DNA of 64,000 nt, taken from positions 310,001 to 374,000 of the forward strand of contig WNNJ02002157.1 in NCBI GenBank assembly GCA_012934845.2. The letters run 5' to 3'. The notes beneath the pieces are model-generated. The model did not search any database and was not told the origin of the DNA. It saw nothing but the letters and a program-made list of their open reading frames with translations. This document shows, piece by piece, positions 50,901 to 59,661 of this stretch (positions are counted from its first letter, which is position 1; each line of letters begins with the position of its first letter). This DNA comes from Pomphorhynchus laevis. Taxonomy: Eukaryota; Acanthocephala; Palaeacanthocephala; Echinorhynchida; Pomphorhynchidae. The position numbers and the translations under genes were made by a program.

Positions 50901-53843
50901 GTGCTGGAAAGTAGAAAACTCCTCAAACTGTCTATGACAAGATAGGATCTATGCCGACTGGCATGAAGAGATTCTTGGGTGTTGGAAAGAGGATTTCAGG
51001 AGTCTCTTTAATCCGGTGAATATGCCTTCTCTTGTAGAAGTAGAGCCTTTAGAACCAACGGAAGAGATCATCTCTTTGGAAGAGGTCATTGCTGTTATTA
51101 AAAACTTCATAATGGTAAGTCTTCTGAAGTAGACGAAATTCAACCTAAAGCTTTAAAGGCTCTCGACGTTGTTAGTATAAAGTGGCTAACACGGATCTTC
51201 AACGTTGCATTGAAGTCGGGCAAGGTTCCTAGTAAGTGGTGAACTGAGGTAGTGGTATCGCTATTTAAGAAAAGTGACCGAAGAGCGTGTTCCAATTATC
51301 GGGTCATCACTCTACTTAGTCAAACTGGTAAGCTATTTGATAGGATTCTTAAGTTAAGGATATGGCCTATAGTTGAGATACAGTTACAAGAGAAACGATG
51401 CAGCTTTCGTCCAGGTATTGGAACTATGGATAAGCTATTTACTCTCTTAACTATCCTCGAACACTTTTGGGAGTTCGCTCACCCGTTCTACATGTGCTTT
51501 ATAGATTTGGAGAAGGCATTCGACCGAGTTCCGCGAGAGAGGTTGTGGGAGGTAGTAAGGAAGTAAGGAGTAACACACTATCTTCGGGGAGCTGTGGCTT
51601 CTCTGTATGAACAAAGTATAAGTCGCGTTCGTGCTCTAGGTAGGAAATCTGAATCATTTTCAGTAGGCGTTGGGCTTCGTCAGGGTTGTGCTTTGTCTCC
51701 ACTTTTGTTCCTTGTTTACATGGACAAAATTACGAGATCGGGCTGCTCTGACGGATGTCAGTCTTCAGTCCGGTTCCGTCAGGATACCATCTTTGATTTT
51801 TGCAGATGATGTTGTATTGTTGGCTTCTTGTCCTGAAGACTTACAATGCCTACTAGATCGATTTACAATGAAATACCAAGCGGCAGGGATGTTGGTTAGT
51901 ATCTCCAAAACTGTCTCTATGTCTTCTCATCGGATTCAGATGACAATGCCAATCCGTGTTGGGGAAAATGTTCTTTCTGATGTGAATCATTTCAAGTATC
52001 TTGGAGTATTGTTCTCGATGGACGGCAGGAACATCAGGGAAATTAAGAAGCAGATTTGTGCAGCTAACGCAACAATTCGTTCTTTTATAGGTTTGTCGTG
52101 ATAAAGCCGGAGTTAAATCTTCGTGCAAAGCTTTCGAATTTGGTCATACGGAATGGACTCGGAGTAAATTCGCTGCTTCTCCACATCGAATAAAGTCATT
52201 TGAGGTAGCTATGACACGTTCTGAAGATGTATAGTAATCGCCATCCATGCAGGTTTTCCAGGCCGGACTCTCTGGAAAGAGATCTCGAGGTATACCTCGA
52301 TACCTGTGGAGAGATCAAATCTCGAAACTGGCCGAAAATCGCCTTGGGCTATCTGAAAGAGAACGCTGGTTCATAACCTAGAATCGCGATGTCTGCATTA
52401 GTTTAGATCGTGCACTGACTCCACGGCCCGATACCCGGACCAGTAGTTGACAGGAAAAATCTTATTATTTGGTTTCTGTTGCAAAGAAAATGTTGTGCTA
52501 TTTATTGCGTTTTGTGTACCTTTAAAAGTTACCGAAACCGTGTCAAGAATTTAAACAACACTGAAAGCAGCTGTTTATCGCTAATAACAGCAGAACCTGT
52601 TCAAAGAAAATGGCGGCAATCGTTTTAAACTTTTTTATATAAGCATGAACATTTTAAAAAACATTGTAATTTCCTGAAGATGCTAACAGAAGTTAGCGAC
52701 AACAATATCAAATACAATTTTCCTTCTTTCTTTGATCCAGCTCTAATAATTCTTCATAAATAATGTATCAACTATAACATGAAAATGTTCAAAAAACAAT
52801 AATTTAAATTTCGATAAAATTAATTTCTTGAGTACGAAAATGGCAATCCTGTTTAGTTTAATTCGTTATTTCTAACTTAATTTTTAAATAAAATTGAGTT
52901 TAATTTCAAATTTTAGCGCTTGTGTGTTGATTCCACCGTAAACGCTATTTTCAGCTTATTAGCCTCCTTGGACATAAATCAAGATTTTTTCAGTTATGGA
53001 AATGTCAAAATTAACAGTCAATTGACTCTTAATAGAGTCAATTGACTCTATTATGTCATTTTAGAATAATAACAAAATAATAAATATTTAAATTGATTAT
53101 TATTTATTTGATAATTAAATTAATAATCAAAATAATAATTAAATAATATTATCAAATAAAAACAACTATTAAAATAATTTAATTATTATTTTCTTTATAA
53201 TCGTTTTACTTAAATTATTAAATGATAGATTTTATGTAATTAATTATATTTAATTTTATTAAAATATCAACAAAATCTTTATTGTCAGCATTCAAATACC
53301 TGCGTAGTTAAAGCGTGTGATTTTATCAAATCAAGATACTCAACCAAACTGAAATTATCTTCATCAATATTGATTATCTTTAAATCCTCTAAGCACCATT
53401 TGAAAATTTTACATTTCATTTGATCTACACTGTTATAAGTATCTCCGAGATCAATACAAACGCATTGTGAATTAACAGCAAACTTTAATTTCAGATAATC
53501 GTAGAAATTATTGAAAAACTCAATTGAATCACAGGCATTAAGTCCTAGTTATTCAAAAAATAATTAATATTCATATAATTTATATTTTACCTAAAAGAAT
53601 CACAGGACAAATAATGCAACTGTTTATAGGGTCATCTTTATTCTTTGAACGATCGGCAAATAACATTGAATATAGATATTGGTGAATGGTATCATTTAAA
53701 TCTGACTGTAATTGTTTCTGCACCTTCTGTGTTATCATTAGAAAAATATTAAGAGACAAATCCTTCAGAACAAATTTGCTAACCTGCCAACAGTTCTGAG
53801 TATATTCGAAAATAACATCAATATAACTTAAAATAATAGCCAT
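41661..53843 (-). CDS. ORC3: ORC3 origin-recognition-complex subunit gene, 7 exons
   Basis: Minus-strand exons 53591-53843, 53300-53544, 47578-47654, 47363-47528, 47200-47319, 45934-46295 and 41661-41904 join with consistent phases into about 490 codons. ORC3 is an inactive AAA+-like subunit of the complex that marks replication origins. Landmarks against known ORC3: ILLGLNACDS (VLGVN region), RILSDFIITLS then VAVIVGTSSS (DFIIISS..FGIATSP), FPFRFSHQILNALRHFFM with FSIASLIHNIKF (the FLYHDFSVQNFIKGL region), ACVNYLQNLRENLVQLHG, and RKFCISDWIQ (LINLVDW region). The protein is highly diverged. The frame is open upstream of the Met to about 53907 (GIHAFRPVTGIKK), so the first exon may be internal. 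The winged-helix C-terminus is not fully found. Introns contain LINEs and MITEs. Confidence 0.75.
41905..43059. other. ORC3 intron, A+T-rich
   Basis: TATATA-rich low complexity lies near 42480-42530 and the paired words AATTATCTTCTAAAAAATAAATTAAT / AATTATCTTATAAAAAATAAATTAAT at about 42219 and 42670. No gene was seen. Confidence 0.4.
43060..45560 (+). pseudogene. Degenerate RTE-like LINE
   Basis: Broken plus-strand frames can be followed in order. The endonuclease start is TVIIGTLNVGTI, then VMLIRLDLGSGRCLAIISCY and an RNQF/N-type region. An RT follows with KDIGLNEIPVEVRKVLED, a YxxIKL-type finger region, RGFM-GRSC, and a YADDI-like remnant (TFSDDIVLCS) near 45080. Many stops and shifts show long decay. 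It lies in an ORC3 intron antisense to the gene. The minus-strand ORFs across it are shadows. Confidence 0.65.
45934..46295 (-). CDS. ORC3: ORC3 exon f
   Basis: After TTTTAG it encodes FAVSDHVLNCFDNSQMKSYL through AACVNYLQNLRENLVQLHG to SNFPNL, donor TTAAT|GTTTAC. A longer reading to a stop at 45912 exists, but the split codon matches the next exon exactly, supporting the splice. It is the helical region after the AAA+-like core. Confidence 0.7.
46680..47027 (+). CDS. Possible small two-exon gene nested in an ORC3 intron
   Basis: Exon 46680-46916 starts MLSYFVIFAIYIKK, a hydrophobic N-terminus that could be a signal or anchor. It continues ITVEKCRFSEILAVLDLSR and RPDWEKFKKYLTFIKLSKV to donor ATG|GTACAT. 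A 54-nt intron ending AAACAG joins in phase 0 to VIIRAEMMLIESNAHFIR and TAG at 47025-47027. The total is 97 residues. The second half looks genuinely coding; the N-terminal start is A+T-driven and less sure. No family was recognised. Plus strand, opposite ORC3, between its exons e and f. Confidence 0.35.
47200..47319 (-). CDS. ORC3: ORC3 exon e
   Basis: Forty codons, phase 0 both sides: FLINSGERFPFRFSHQILN, ALRHFFMAYNFSIASLIHNI, between TTCATCAG and AAG|GTAGAT. The F-x-Y-x-FS-x-x-x-xI pattern matches the ORC3 helix after the Sensor region. Confidence 0.75.
47363..47528 (-). CDS. ORC3: ORC3 exon d
   Basis: It encodes DYARCAFIQVAVIVGTSSS, then IVQQRIGNDAMSNVVIETF and YYDAFTQE at GAG|GTATTT. 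VxVGTSSS corresponds to the FGIATSP strand of ORC3. Its single leading base completes the Ser codon from exon c. Confidence 0.75.
47578..47654 (-). CDS. ORC3: ORC3 exon c
   Basis: A 77-nt exon, IAIKMMFIIRQVENCRILSD then FIITL, from TTCTTTAG to CTAAG|GTTAAT. It supplies the Walker-B-like strand region (VVVILKDMESF in other ORC3s), here degenerate. It was recognised because it is the only segment that repairs the phase between its neighbours. Confidence 0.7.
47770..48204. repeat. 435-bp A+T-rich palindrome
   Basis: Left arm ATTTTCAATATTTAATCG, AATTCGATAATATTTAAATA is mirrored by the right arm ending TAAATATTATCGAATTCGAT, TAATTATTGAAAAT. Between them TATTATATAATA-type sequence continues the complementarity to a centre near 47985. 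It could extrude a hairpin with arms of roughly 200 bp. It is likely a foldback element in the ORC3 intron. Confidence 0.8.
48715..49015. mobile_element. Foldback element containing hammerhead-like copy C
   Basis: TTGATGACTATTTTTATTCTG and ACTACATTTCAGTATTAGT on the left have inverted partners on the right (ACTAATACTGAAATGTAG; AAAATAGTCATCAAAATTTC). The central part (48805-48860, minus) reads GGATC-GAAAC, GTGAAACGTAGG, then TAGCTGATGGAGTC. Here stem III is a perfect ACG/CGT, while the second box is altered (CTGATGG). Confidence 0.6.
49098..49175. repeat. Hairpin repeat, left copy
   Basis: ATATGTTAATTTATATGAAC and GTTCCTATAAATTAACATAT form inverted arms around AAAGGAAAATCAATATTTT. An almost identical copy lies at 49561-49629. 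Confidence 0.85.
49164..49440 (-). pseudogene. Retroelement gag zinc-knuckle fragment
   Basis: The minus strand reads CFFCGNHNHPRNKC, a CX2CX4HX4C knuckle, and after a frameshift EHGHFAKVCRSKRKYN, the second half of a second knuckle. This pair is typical of gypsy-type gag/pol polyproteins in invertebrates. No protease or RT follows. The block lies between the two hairpin copies at 49098 and 49561. Confidence 0.6.
49561..49629. repeat. Hairpin repeat, right copy
   Basis: Same hairpin as at 49098-49175, with TTTAGTATATG / CATATACTAAA extending the arms by a few bases. The two copies flank the gag knuckle scrap like terminal repeats. Confidence 0.85.
49630..50277. other. ORC3 intron, unassigned
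   Basis: The composition is less A+T-biased than its surroundings and may be further decayed gag or LINE sequence. No motif was recognised. Confidence 0.3.
50278..52450 (+). pseudogene. Degenerate LINE (RTE/Rex-like) with 5' duplication
   Basis: The linker region (FYRTIKNLRDGKQKTPQT) occurs twice, at 50278-50455 and 50817-50995. RT frames follow: VVSLFKKSDRRACSNYRVI, TLLSQTGKLFDRILKLRI, motif A FIDLEKAFDRVPRERLW, VGLRQGCALSPLLFLVYMDKI, motif C IFADDVVLLASC, and HFKYLGVLFSMDGR. A C-terminal RGIPRYLWRDQISKLAENR block lies at 52280-52370 after a deletion. Each segment is in a different frame; stops are present. Plus strand in an ORC3 intron. Confidence 0.75.
52660..52790. mobile_element. MITE fragment
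   Basis: TTTCCTGAAGATGCTAACAG, AAGTTAGCGACAACAATATC and TTTGATCCAGCTCTAATAATTC match the element at 13590-13690. The inverted partner is missing, so it is one arm only. Confidence 0.55.
53300..53544 (-). CDS. ORC3: ORC3 exon b
   Basis: After AACTAG it encodes LNACDSIEFFNNFYDYLKLK, then SQCVCIDLGDTYNSVDQMK and SHALTTQ at CAG|GTATTT. Two leading bases complete the Gly of ILLG from exon a. It corresponds to the start of the AAA+-like domain in ORC3. Confidence 0.7.
53591..53843 (-). CDS. ORC3: ORC3 exon a (Met taken at 53843)
   Basis: From the Met it reads MAIILSYIDVIFEYTQNCW, a helical stretch QKVQKQLQSDLNDTIHQYL, and CPVILLG at TTAG|GTAAAA. In-frame sequence continues upstream for about 21 codons (GIHAFRPVTGIKKTSDHNK) to a stop near 53910. 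That resembles the basic ORC3 N-terminus, so the true start may be in an earlier exon. Confidence 0.65.
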
Positions 53844-53910
53844 TTTATTATGGTCACTTGTTTTTTTGATCCCAGTTACCGGTCGAAATGCATGGATTCC
53901 GTTCTTTAAT

Positions 53911-54599
53911 TATTCAGAACAGTGTACTTTATATATTATTTTTATTACCTTCGATGAATAATCGCTGTACATTGACCAACCCAATAACAAGTGATCTAAT
54001 AATCAATTTATAGATTAGGTATACAAAGGGATTTAAAATCAATAATATACACAGTATTGATTTGATTTATAATGCTGCAGCTTATTTAAATATTTATTTA
54101 TTTTATTACCTGAAAAGCTGTAATTTGTTTTCCACTGCATATGTTTGTAGATAATATAAATTTGAGAAAGGCGAATTTATCCTGCTGGGAGTGTCATTAT
54201 TCAATTTAATTGTATTTTTAAGCTAGTCGCTGAAGGTGGGTATTTAAAGTTTTTGTATTTTTATCATCTTTTAAATTTTTTTCAATTTTTAAACTGTTTT
54301 GTGGCATTCTGGTGGAATTAAATGCGCTGACTGCTCTGGTTTTTTAATAGTAGAGCTTCAAACTTTTGTCCATTTCATTATAATTTTATAATTTTATTTA
54401 TAAATAATTTTAAAGTCGCATGGAGTACTTTGTATTTTTATCTTCGTCATTCTCGTATTTTAGGTGTTGGTGGATAGCACTTGATTTGTATTTATGTTGT
54501 TTGACACAATCAATTAAGTTACACGTTGTGTATTCTATGTCAGAGGTATTACAACCATTAAAACAGAAAATCAGTCACCAAATACATAGTTAGTCAATT
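53911..54599. other. Upstream of ORC3, nothing firm
   Basis: A+T-rich with T-rich tracts; a promoter or a first exon of ORC3 could lie here but none can be supported. Confidence 0.35.
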
Positions 54600-54830
54600 C
54601 AATCAGTAATTTACCTCCGTCTTCAACTTCCAAACTACGGTCACAGATACAGGGGGATCTGAGCCCGCAACCGATCCAACACGCCGCTTTCCGACTGAAT
54701 CACCCGGGGTCTCTCACCCCCCCCCCCGAAGAATCCAATCGGCGCGTACTATGCTAGGTAAACGAGAGACGAGGAGCTTAAGACAACGAAATTGATACAC
54801 AACGTTGTGTGTTTCTTCTGATTGAGTATT
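54600..54830. other. G+C-rich patch with an 11-C run
   Basis: Sequence such as CGATCCAACACGCCGC and CACCCGGGGTCTCTC, followed by eleven C at 54717-54727 and AATCGGCGCGTACTATGC, stands out against the A+T background. No frame or RNA gene was recognised. It may be the 5' or 3' non-coding end of a retroelement. Confidence 0.5.
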
Positions 54831-55320
54831 TTTTAGTGAAAATGAGGAACCTATATAGTGTGGTCGAAAATATCCTTGGATGTTGATGTGTATGTTCGGT
54901 TCCTTACATTTCCAGTGTTGTGAGACTAGGTTATTAAGTATTTTGATATCATCATTGAATTGTCATTGTGAACATCTTCAGGCTAAACCTGAAGCTAGTA
55001 ACAGTTCGTCACTGAAAATTCGCAATGACAATTTTCTTTTAAATAAAATTCTAACATTCCTCTGTACTCTTATTATTGGCAATTTCAAGAACATAATGTC
55101 TGCTTTGATTTTTGTAAGGATCGTAATGGACTTTATAATCTTTTTGAATAACTGTTGTTGTGATTGTGTTAATTTACCATAAATTATTCGTGAATATACA
55201 CGCACCAAGAATATTTTCAATTTAACTTGAATGAATCTGTGAGCTGAAATTCTTATGGTTGTGGCACAATACTATCCTCACAGGTATTGTTCCTATTCTT
55301 GATACAGCAGGACGCTAGTT
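54831..55320. other. Unassigned, open frames without recognisable product
   Basis: A 100-codon plus frame (54880-55182) and an 80-codon minus frame (54978-55220) overlap. Neither has a family signature, and both have A+T-driven composition. Confidence 0.25.
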
Positions 55321-55475
55321 ATCAGTCTAGGTGGGTCTCATCAGCTGCTGACCCAGACCTACATTTCACGTTTCGACCCTTATTATCTGCTTACTCCGTA
55401 CACTGGTGCTGATCGTCTTGAGTTCAAAGACGATATCCTAATGTGTGTATTATTGTCTATTTCTGTGTGCCTTGC
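55321..55475 (-). repeat. Dispersed short repeat, copy A, with best hammerhead-like core
   Basis: On the minus strand: GGGTC, GAAA, C-GTGAAATGTAGG, TCTGGGTCAGCAG, CTGATGA, GACCC. The 5-bp GGGTC/GACCC helix abuts both conserved boxes with a G-C closing pair at the core, as hammerhead stem II requires. ACG/TGT forms stem III with a 5-nt loop, and GTA gives a legal NUH cleavage triplet. Stem I would have to form within about 15 nt and is weak (CTG/CAG). Confidence 0.55.
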
Positions 55476-55499
55476 AAATCATGCATTGATGCTACATTC

Positions 55500-57600
55500 A
55501 TTCACACAACGTTAGCCACATTTCCAAATCCACCCGTTGTTGGCATAACAAATGGGTAAAAATGCGCTCTCTTAATTATGTTTATATGTTCTTTGTATTT
55601 ACTATTCTTCATTTCCTCGTGGTATACAAAGGGATTTGGCTCATTGCATATCATGGGTCAAAGCTCTTAAAGATGCAGATGTCCGGGAAGGACCGCTCCG
55701 TCACATATCCAAACAGGCCATTGCACACTATGTTTGACCTTGAATTTCGATCTTTAGTCGTCGATGTTGCTTCGAATAGCGTAGTTTCAGATACATTTTG
55801 TATTATTGAGTCTTGAAAAAACCTTCGACATCCTTTTTGAATTCGACTCGCAAGTTTCCTCTTAATGCTATTATTAAATACAAATGTCTATCATCAAGTT
55901 CGACAAGACAGTATATGTGCAACTTCATGGCTTTTATCACATTCACACCTTCCTTGATTCGAGATTTTCCAGCTATAACGAGCTACCAGAACATCGTGAA
56001 ACTCACGAGTATTAAGAAACAAATATTTAGCGCCGTGGTTATTGCTGAGCCACGCCGAAGCTTCAATTTGGCTTGCGTTTTCGAAAATTGAAAATACATG
56101 TATGAATGTTGATTCTATTATACTTTGCCTGTATCGTACAGCTTCTCAATTGTTGCATTCTTTGATTTCTTCAAATATATGATTTTACTTGGTTTCTAAA
56201 TAATCACCAATTAGACATTTCATCACGTGATTACAAATTTTGACCGAGTTTTCAAACTCTAAACTGCACATTGTTAATGGGTTTGTGATTCTCAGTCCTC
56301 CAAAACGATTTGGAAGTGATGTTATCATCTCAGTTCGGTGTCCTCGACCAAATATCCCAGCATTTCAGAAAGTATACCATTAAACAGCTGTGAGTGGAAT
56401 GGCTTGAACTACCCTTGTGGTGGATATAACACTCGTTTGATATACGATAAATTCTGTTGCATCGCCTTTGTTAAAAGAATATAACTCGAAGTCTCTTGAG
56501 TTTACCCTCTGGGGTTTATCCAGACCATCCTACGATTTCTCTACTAACTCTGAGGATTTAGCAAGTACAAAATTAGAATCCCCAATAAAACTGCCAAGAT
56601 ACTTGACCCCATCCTTCCTCGTTGCAACTTCTTTTTGAATAAAAGCAACTGCAACACTTTCTGCTAAATATTTATGAGCTAATAGTGTACACTTCCGGGG
56701 TCGACAAAATATCAAAGGAATGACCACATATCTGAAGTTCAGTCCATATTTTTTGCAATTCTGCTATTGTGCCAACTCATCCCCCGTCATCAGCATATTA
56801 TACGTGTTTCACACATGAAGCAACTTCATTTAAACGGTTGATCATAAGAATAGCCGCCAGATCAAAGGCTGCCATTGACAGATGATCACCTTGCGTAAAA
56901 CTTTGGCGGAATGTAGTATTATGCAATTCACGACAAGATCGGATGTACGTCCATATGTGTTATGTAGGATTTTATTCAAGGATTTACATATATATTTTAT
57001 ATTTCTGAGTGCCAAATTTCTGTTTATTTGGTTGAATGCATTTCATGCGTCTATCAGGAGTATACAGGAGTCTGGTGACTTTTCATATGCCTCTTGAATT
57101 ATGTGAACCGCCACTTGCGCTCCACATCGCTAACCCGCACAAAGCTAAAATTCTTACGTATTGATGTGATGTCTTTGGATACGTGGTTCAGCACTACTTG
57201 CACAATGATTCTTTGTAATATTTATCCAATTCCAACTGGTATCACTCCATGGTTCTTATCAAGAGGTATATGTATATATTTAATCGTATCGGATCAATCA
57301 TTTCTACCGCTATTTTGATGGTAAATTCACATATTTGGATAACCAACTTGTTAGAAGCATTTTCATGATATGTCAGGAAGTTTTTCCACCCGTCGACATC
57401 GATTCCAGATGGACCAGCAGATCCCGTTGTAATCCTCGCCGCACGAATGATGTCTACTGGAGTTAAATCACTGAATCTTATGTCATGGTGTTCAACACGG
57501 CCTTCTACATCGCGTTGTACTACGAATTCTTCATTAACATATTCAGGTTTAGGATGAAGATATTTGAGAATTAGTGTGTTTCTTCGCGCCAACGTTTTTC
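55500..57600 (-). pseudogene. LIPLDK-family retroelement, degenerate
   Basis: Read on the minus strand from 57592: ARITTGSAGPSGIDVDGWK, then LIPLDKNHGVIPVGIG, ILQRIIVQVVLNHV, DAWNAFNQINRNLALRNIKY, KKYGLNFRYV, GVKYLGSFIGDSNFV, FGGLRITNPL, DKSHEVAHILSC, and finally CNGLFGYVTERSFPDICIF near 55680. The order GPSGID, LIPLDK, NAFN, GGLG/I, HxLSC, NGxxG..ERxFxDxxxF matches a retroelement family common in invertebrate genomes. The usual YADD region is disrupted (about 56790). Several stops and shifts are present. The plus-strand ORFs here are shadows. Confidence 0.7.
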
Positions 57601-58222
57601 ATATAAAACTTGTCTTGTGACTAGTAAAAGTTGTAGAATTGGTTGACACATTACCGTTGCCTGTTTTAGAGGGTCATTTTAAGGGTGTGTTGTACCAAAA
57701 CCCTTACGATTGTAATCATTACTTTTATATGGAATGGATTTATTGTATAATTTAATAATAAATTAAATTATAATAAATTAAATATTAATTAACTATCAAA
57801 ATAATAATATTTTAAAATAATATTGTTATATCTCATAAAAAGAAATTTTGATATATTTACAGAAATCTATACACAACTTGGATTATTTTTTACTGAAACG
57901 ATTACAATAAGCTAGACGCCTTTCAAATATACAAATGTAAAATGTTTTCAATAAAGTGAATTATAATACGAAAAAGCAAAGATACATTACAGATTTCTTT
58001 TTTTTTCAAATATCATACAAGTTCAAAAAAAATTTACAAATTCGCAGATATTATATACACATTCACGAATTGAATTTTAAAACATCTGACTTAGTACATG
58101 TAACTTGTAGAAACATCTAAGATTTAATCGACTATGAACAGCGCTATGTTTTTCTTGAATTTTGTAAATTATAGAACATTTTGAACTTTTTATTACATAT
58201 ATTTTGATAATAATATCATGCC
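57601..58222. other. 3' flank of the PP6 gene
   Basis: A+T-rich, with AATAAATT/AATAAA words near 57745-57775 on either strand. No other gene was seen. Confidence 0.4.
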
Positions 58223-59155
58223 TCAGAGGAAAAAAGGACTGATCACCTTCTCTGGAATTTTTCTTTGACCGTCAGGAACAGCTGAAAATACAATCATTTC
58301 TTGCTGGCATCCTTTTGATAATTTTAGAATAGCAGCCAAATTACCACATCTATAACAATAGTTAGGTGCCGACCATACGGTTACAAGTTTTCTATTAAAT
58401 TTATAATCGTATCCTTCTTGAGCTAGTTGGTGAGCCCGACAAATTAAGTCTAAATTATTAAGATCCATGAACAAATTGGTAACGGTATCTCCGAATAACC
58501 ACCCTGCTCCACGAGCATTAAAGCGCCATGTATCTATGCTGTCGTCCGGATCTGACCATAATAAATCACATATTGGTCCTTGTTGAGGAATTTCTCTTAC
58601 TCGGTCGAGTATTGTCCATTCTGAAATTGTAGCTAAATCAGGAGATAATCCTCCATGGACACAAAGAATTCGTTGATCAATAATAGCTCCAAGCGCAAGA
58701 TAATCAAAAAGCCTACAACATATATGCCATATCGATGGACCTCCGTATTTAGTCATGCATTCGTCGTAGAAACCGTATACAGTTGTAACTTGTCGACATT
58801 CGTGGTTACCCCTAAGCAGAAATACATGATCGGGCCATTTAACTTTTAAGCATAATAACAACGTGAGACTTTCGATACTATAATAACCTCGGTCTACAAA
58901 ATCGCCCATAAATACATATTTTGTATCTGGTGGATAACCTCCTTGTCGAAGAAGTTCTTTTAAATCATAGAATTGACCGTGGATATCGCCACAAATTGTG
59001 ATCGGACTACAGAGCACATGTACGTTCGGTTCTTCAGATAATATGTCCTCTACTATCTGGCATAGCTCGCGAAAATCGTTTTCTTTAAGAAGCTCACACT
59101 CTTCTGCCTGAGCAAGCCATGCATCCACAGATTTATTGCCGTTAAGTCTGTGCAT
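58223..59155 (-). CDS. PPP6C: PP6-type serine/threonine protein phosphatase catalytic subunit
   Basis: An intact 310-residue intronless ORF. Metallophosphatase signatures are complete: GDIHG (residues 56-60), GDFVDRG (84-90), RGNHE (115-119), HGG (167-169) and RAHQ (240-243). NARGAGWLFG, KLVTVWSAPNYCYRCGN and AVPDGQRKIP resemble PP6 (Sit4/ppe1) more than PP4 or PP2A. The C-terminus is FFL in place of the usual YFL, keeping the leucine that is methylated in this family. The residue after NHE is Cys instead of Ser. Vertebrate PP6 is 305 residues. The start at 59155 is the first Met and fits the family length. Lack of introns, unlike the other host genes here, could mean a retrocopy; the open frame suggests it is expressed. 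PP6 acts in cell-cycle and kinase-signalling control. Confidence 0.9.
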   Translation of the reverse strand: MHRLNGNKSVDAWLAQAEECELLKENDFRELCQIVEDILSEEPNVHVLCSPITICGDIHGQFYDLKELLRQGGYPPDTKYVFMGDFVDRGYYSIESLTLLLCLKVKWPDHVFLLRGNHECRQVTTVYGFYDECMTKYGGPSIWHICCRLFDYLALGAIIDQRILCVHGGLSPDLATISEWTILDRVREIPQQGPICDLLWSDPDDSIDTWRFNARGAGWLFGDTVTNLFMDLNNLDLICRAHQLAQEGYDYKFNRKLVTVWSAPNYCYRCGNLAAILKLSKGCQQEMIVFSAVPDGQRKIPEKVISPFFL

Positions 59156-59479
59156 GATTCTATCAAAAAAGAAGGCAAATACTTTTACGTCTATTAGTAT
59201 ATATAACTATAAACGCTATTGTTTAATGAATCATAAAATTAAGTGATTTAAGGCATAATAATGTCTTACAAGTAATGTTATAATGACATTTCGCAAGTGG
59301 TGCTAATTCAACGATGCTAAAGTCAAATATTTTAATTAAAATCAAATTGCAATGCACATTATTTTTGAAGGTTTCGCTCACATTCCATCAAAGAAATGTG
59401 TGCTAAAAATTTCCAATCCTCTTAAACATAATTAATCATTATTGATTGAACAGGTGAACGTATAGTGAAATTTACTATA

Positions 59480-59646
59480 AACAAACTTTTTAAAATAAAT
59501 GACGTTGATTCATTTTTTAAATTTGGAATTTTGGTGCAGAATCAACGAATACTAATTTATTTTATTTTTGCTAGCTGCCGCTTGCATCATCGAAAGAAAC
59601 ATACAATTTGTTCATAACAAATTGTACGTTTATTAATGCTACTTCA
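59480..59646. mobile_element. MITE fragment interrupted by the LINE
   Basis: GGAATTTTGGTGCAGAATCAAC and TTTTTGCTAGCTGCCGCTTG resemble the ends of the GGAGCAGGATCAA family. ACAATTTGTTCATAACAAATTGT is an internal hairpin. Its right part may continue after the LINE at 63496. Confidence 0.5.
59633..59646. repeat. LINE target-site duplication, left
   Basis: TTAATGCTACTTCA is repeated exactly at 63482-63495, immediately outside the LINE ends. Confidence 0.85.
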
Positions 59647-59661
59647 AAAAATAACAAAAAA

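Noticed and set aside
54600-54830. G+C-rich patch as rRNA or tRNA
   Set aside because: No cloverleaf, A/B box or rRNA signature could be found.
55562-57318. Plus-strand open frames of 71-92 codons
   Set aside because: The minus strand carries an ordered series of retroelement motifs; the plus frames are shadows.
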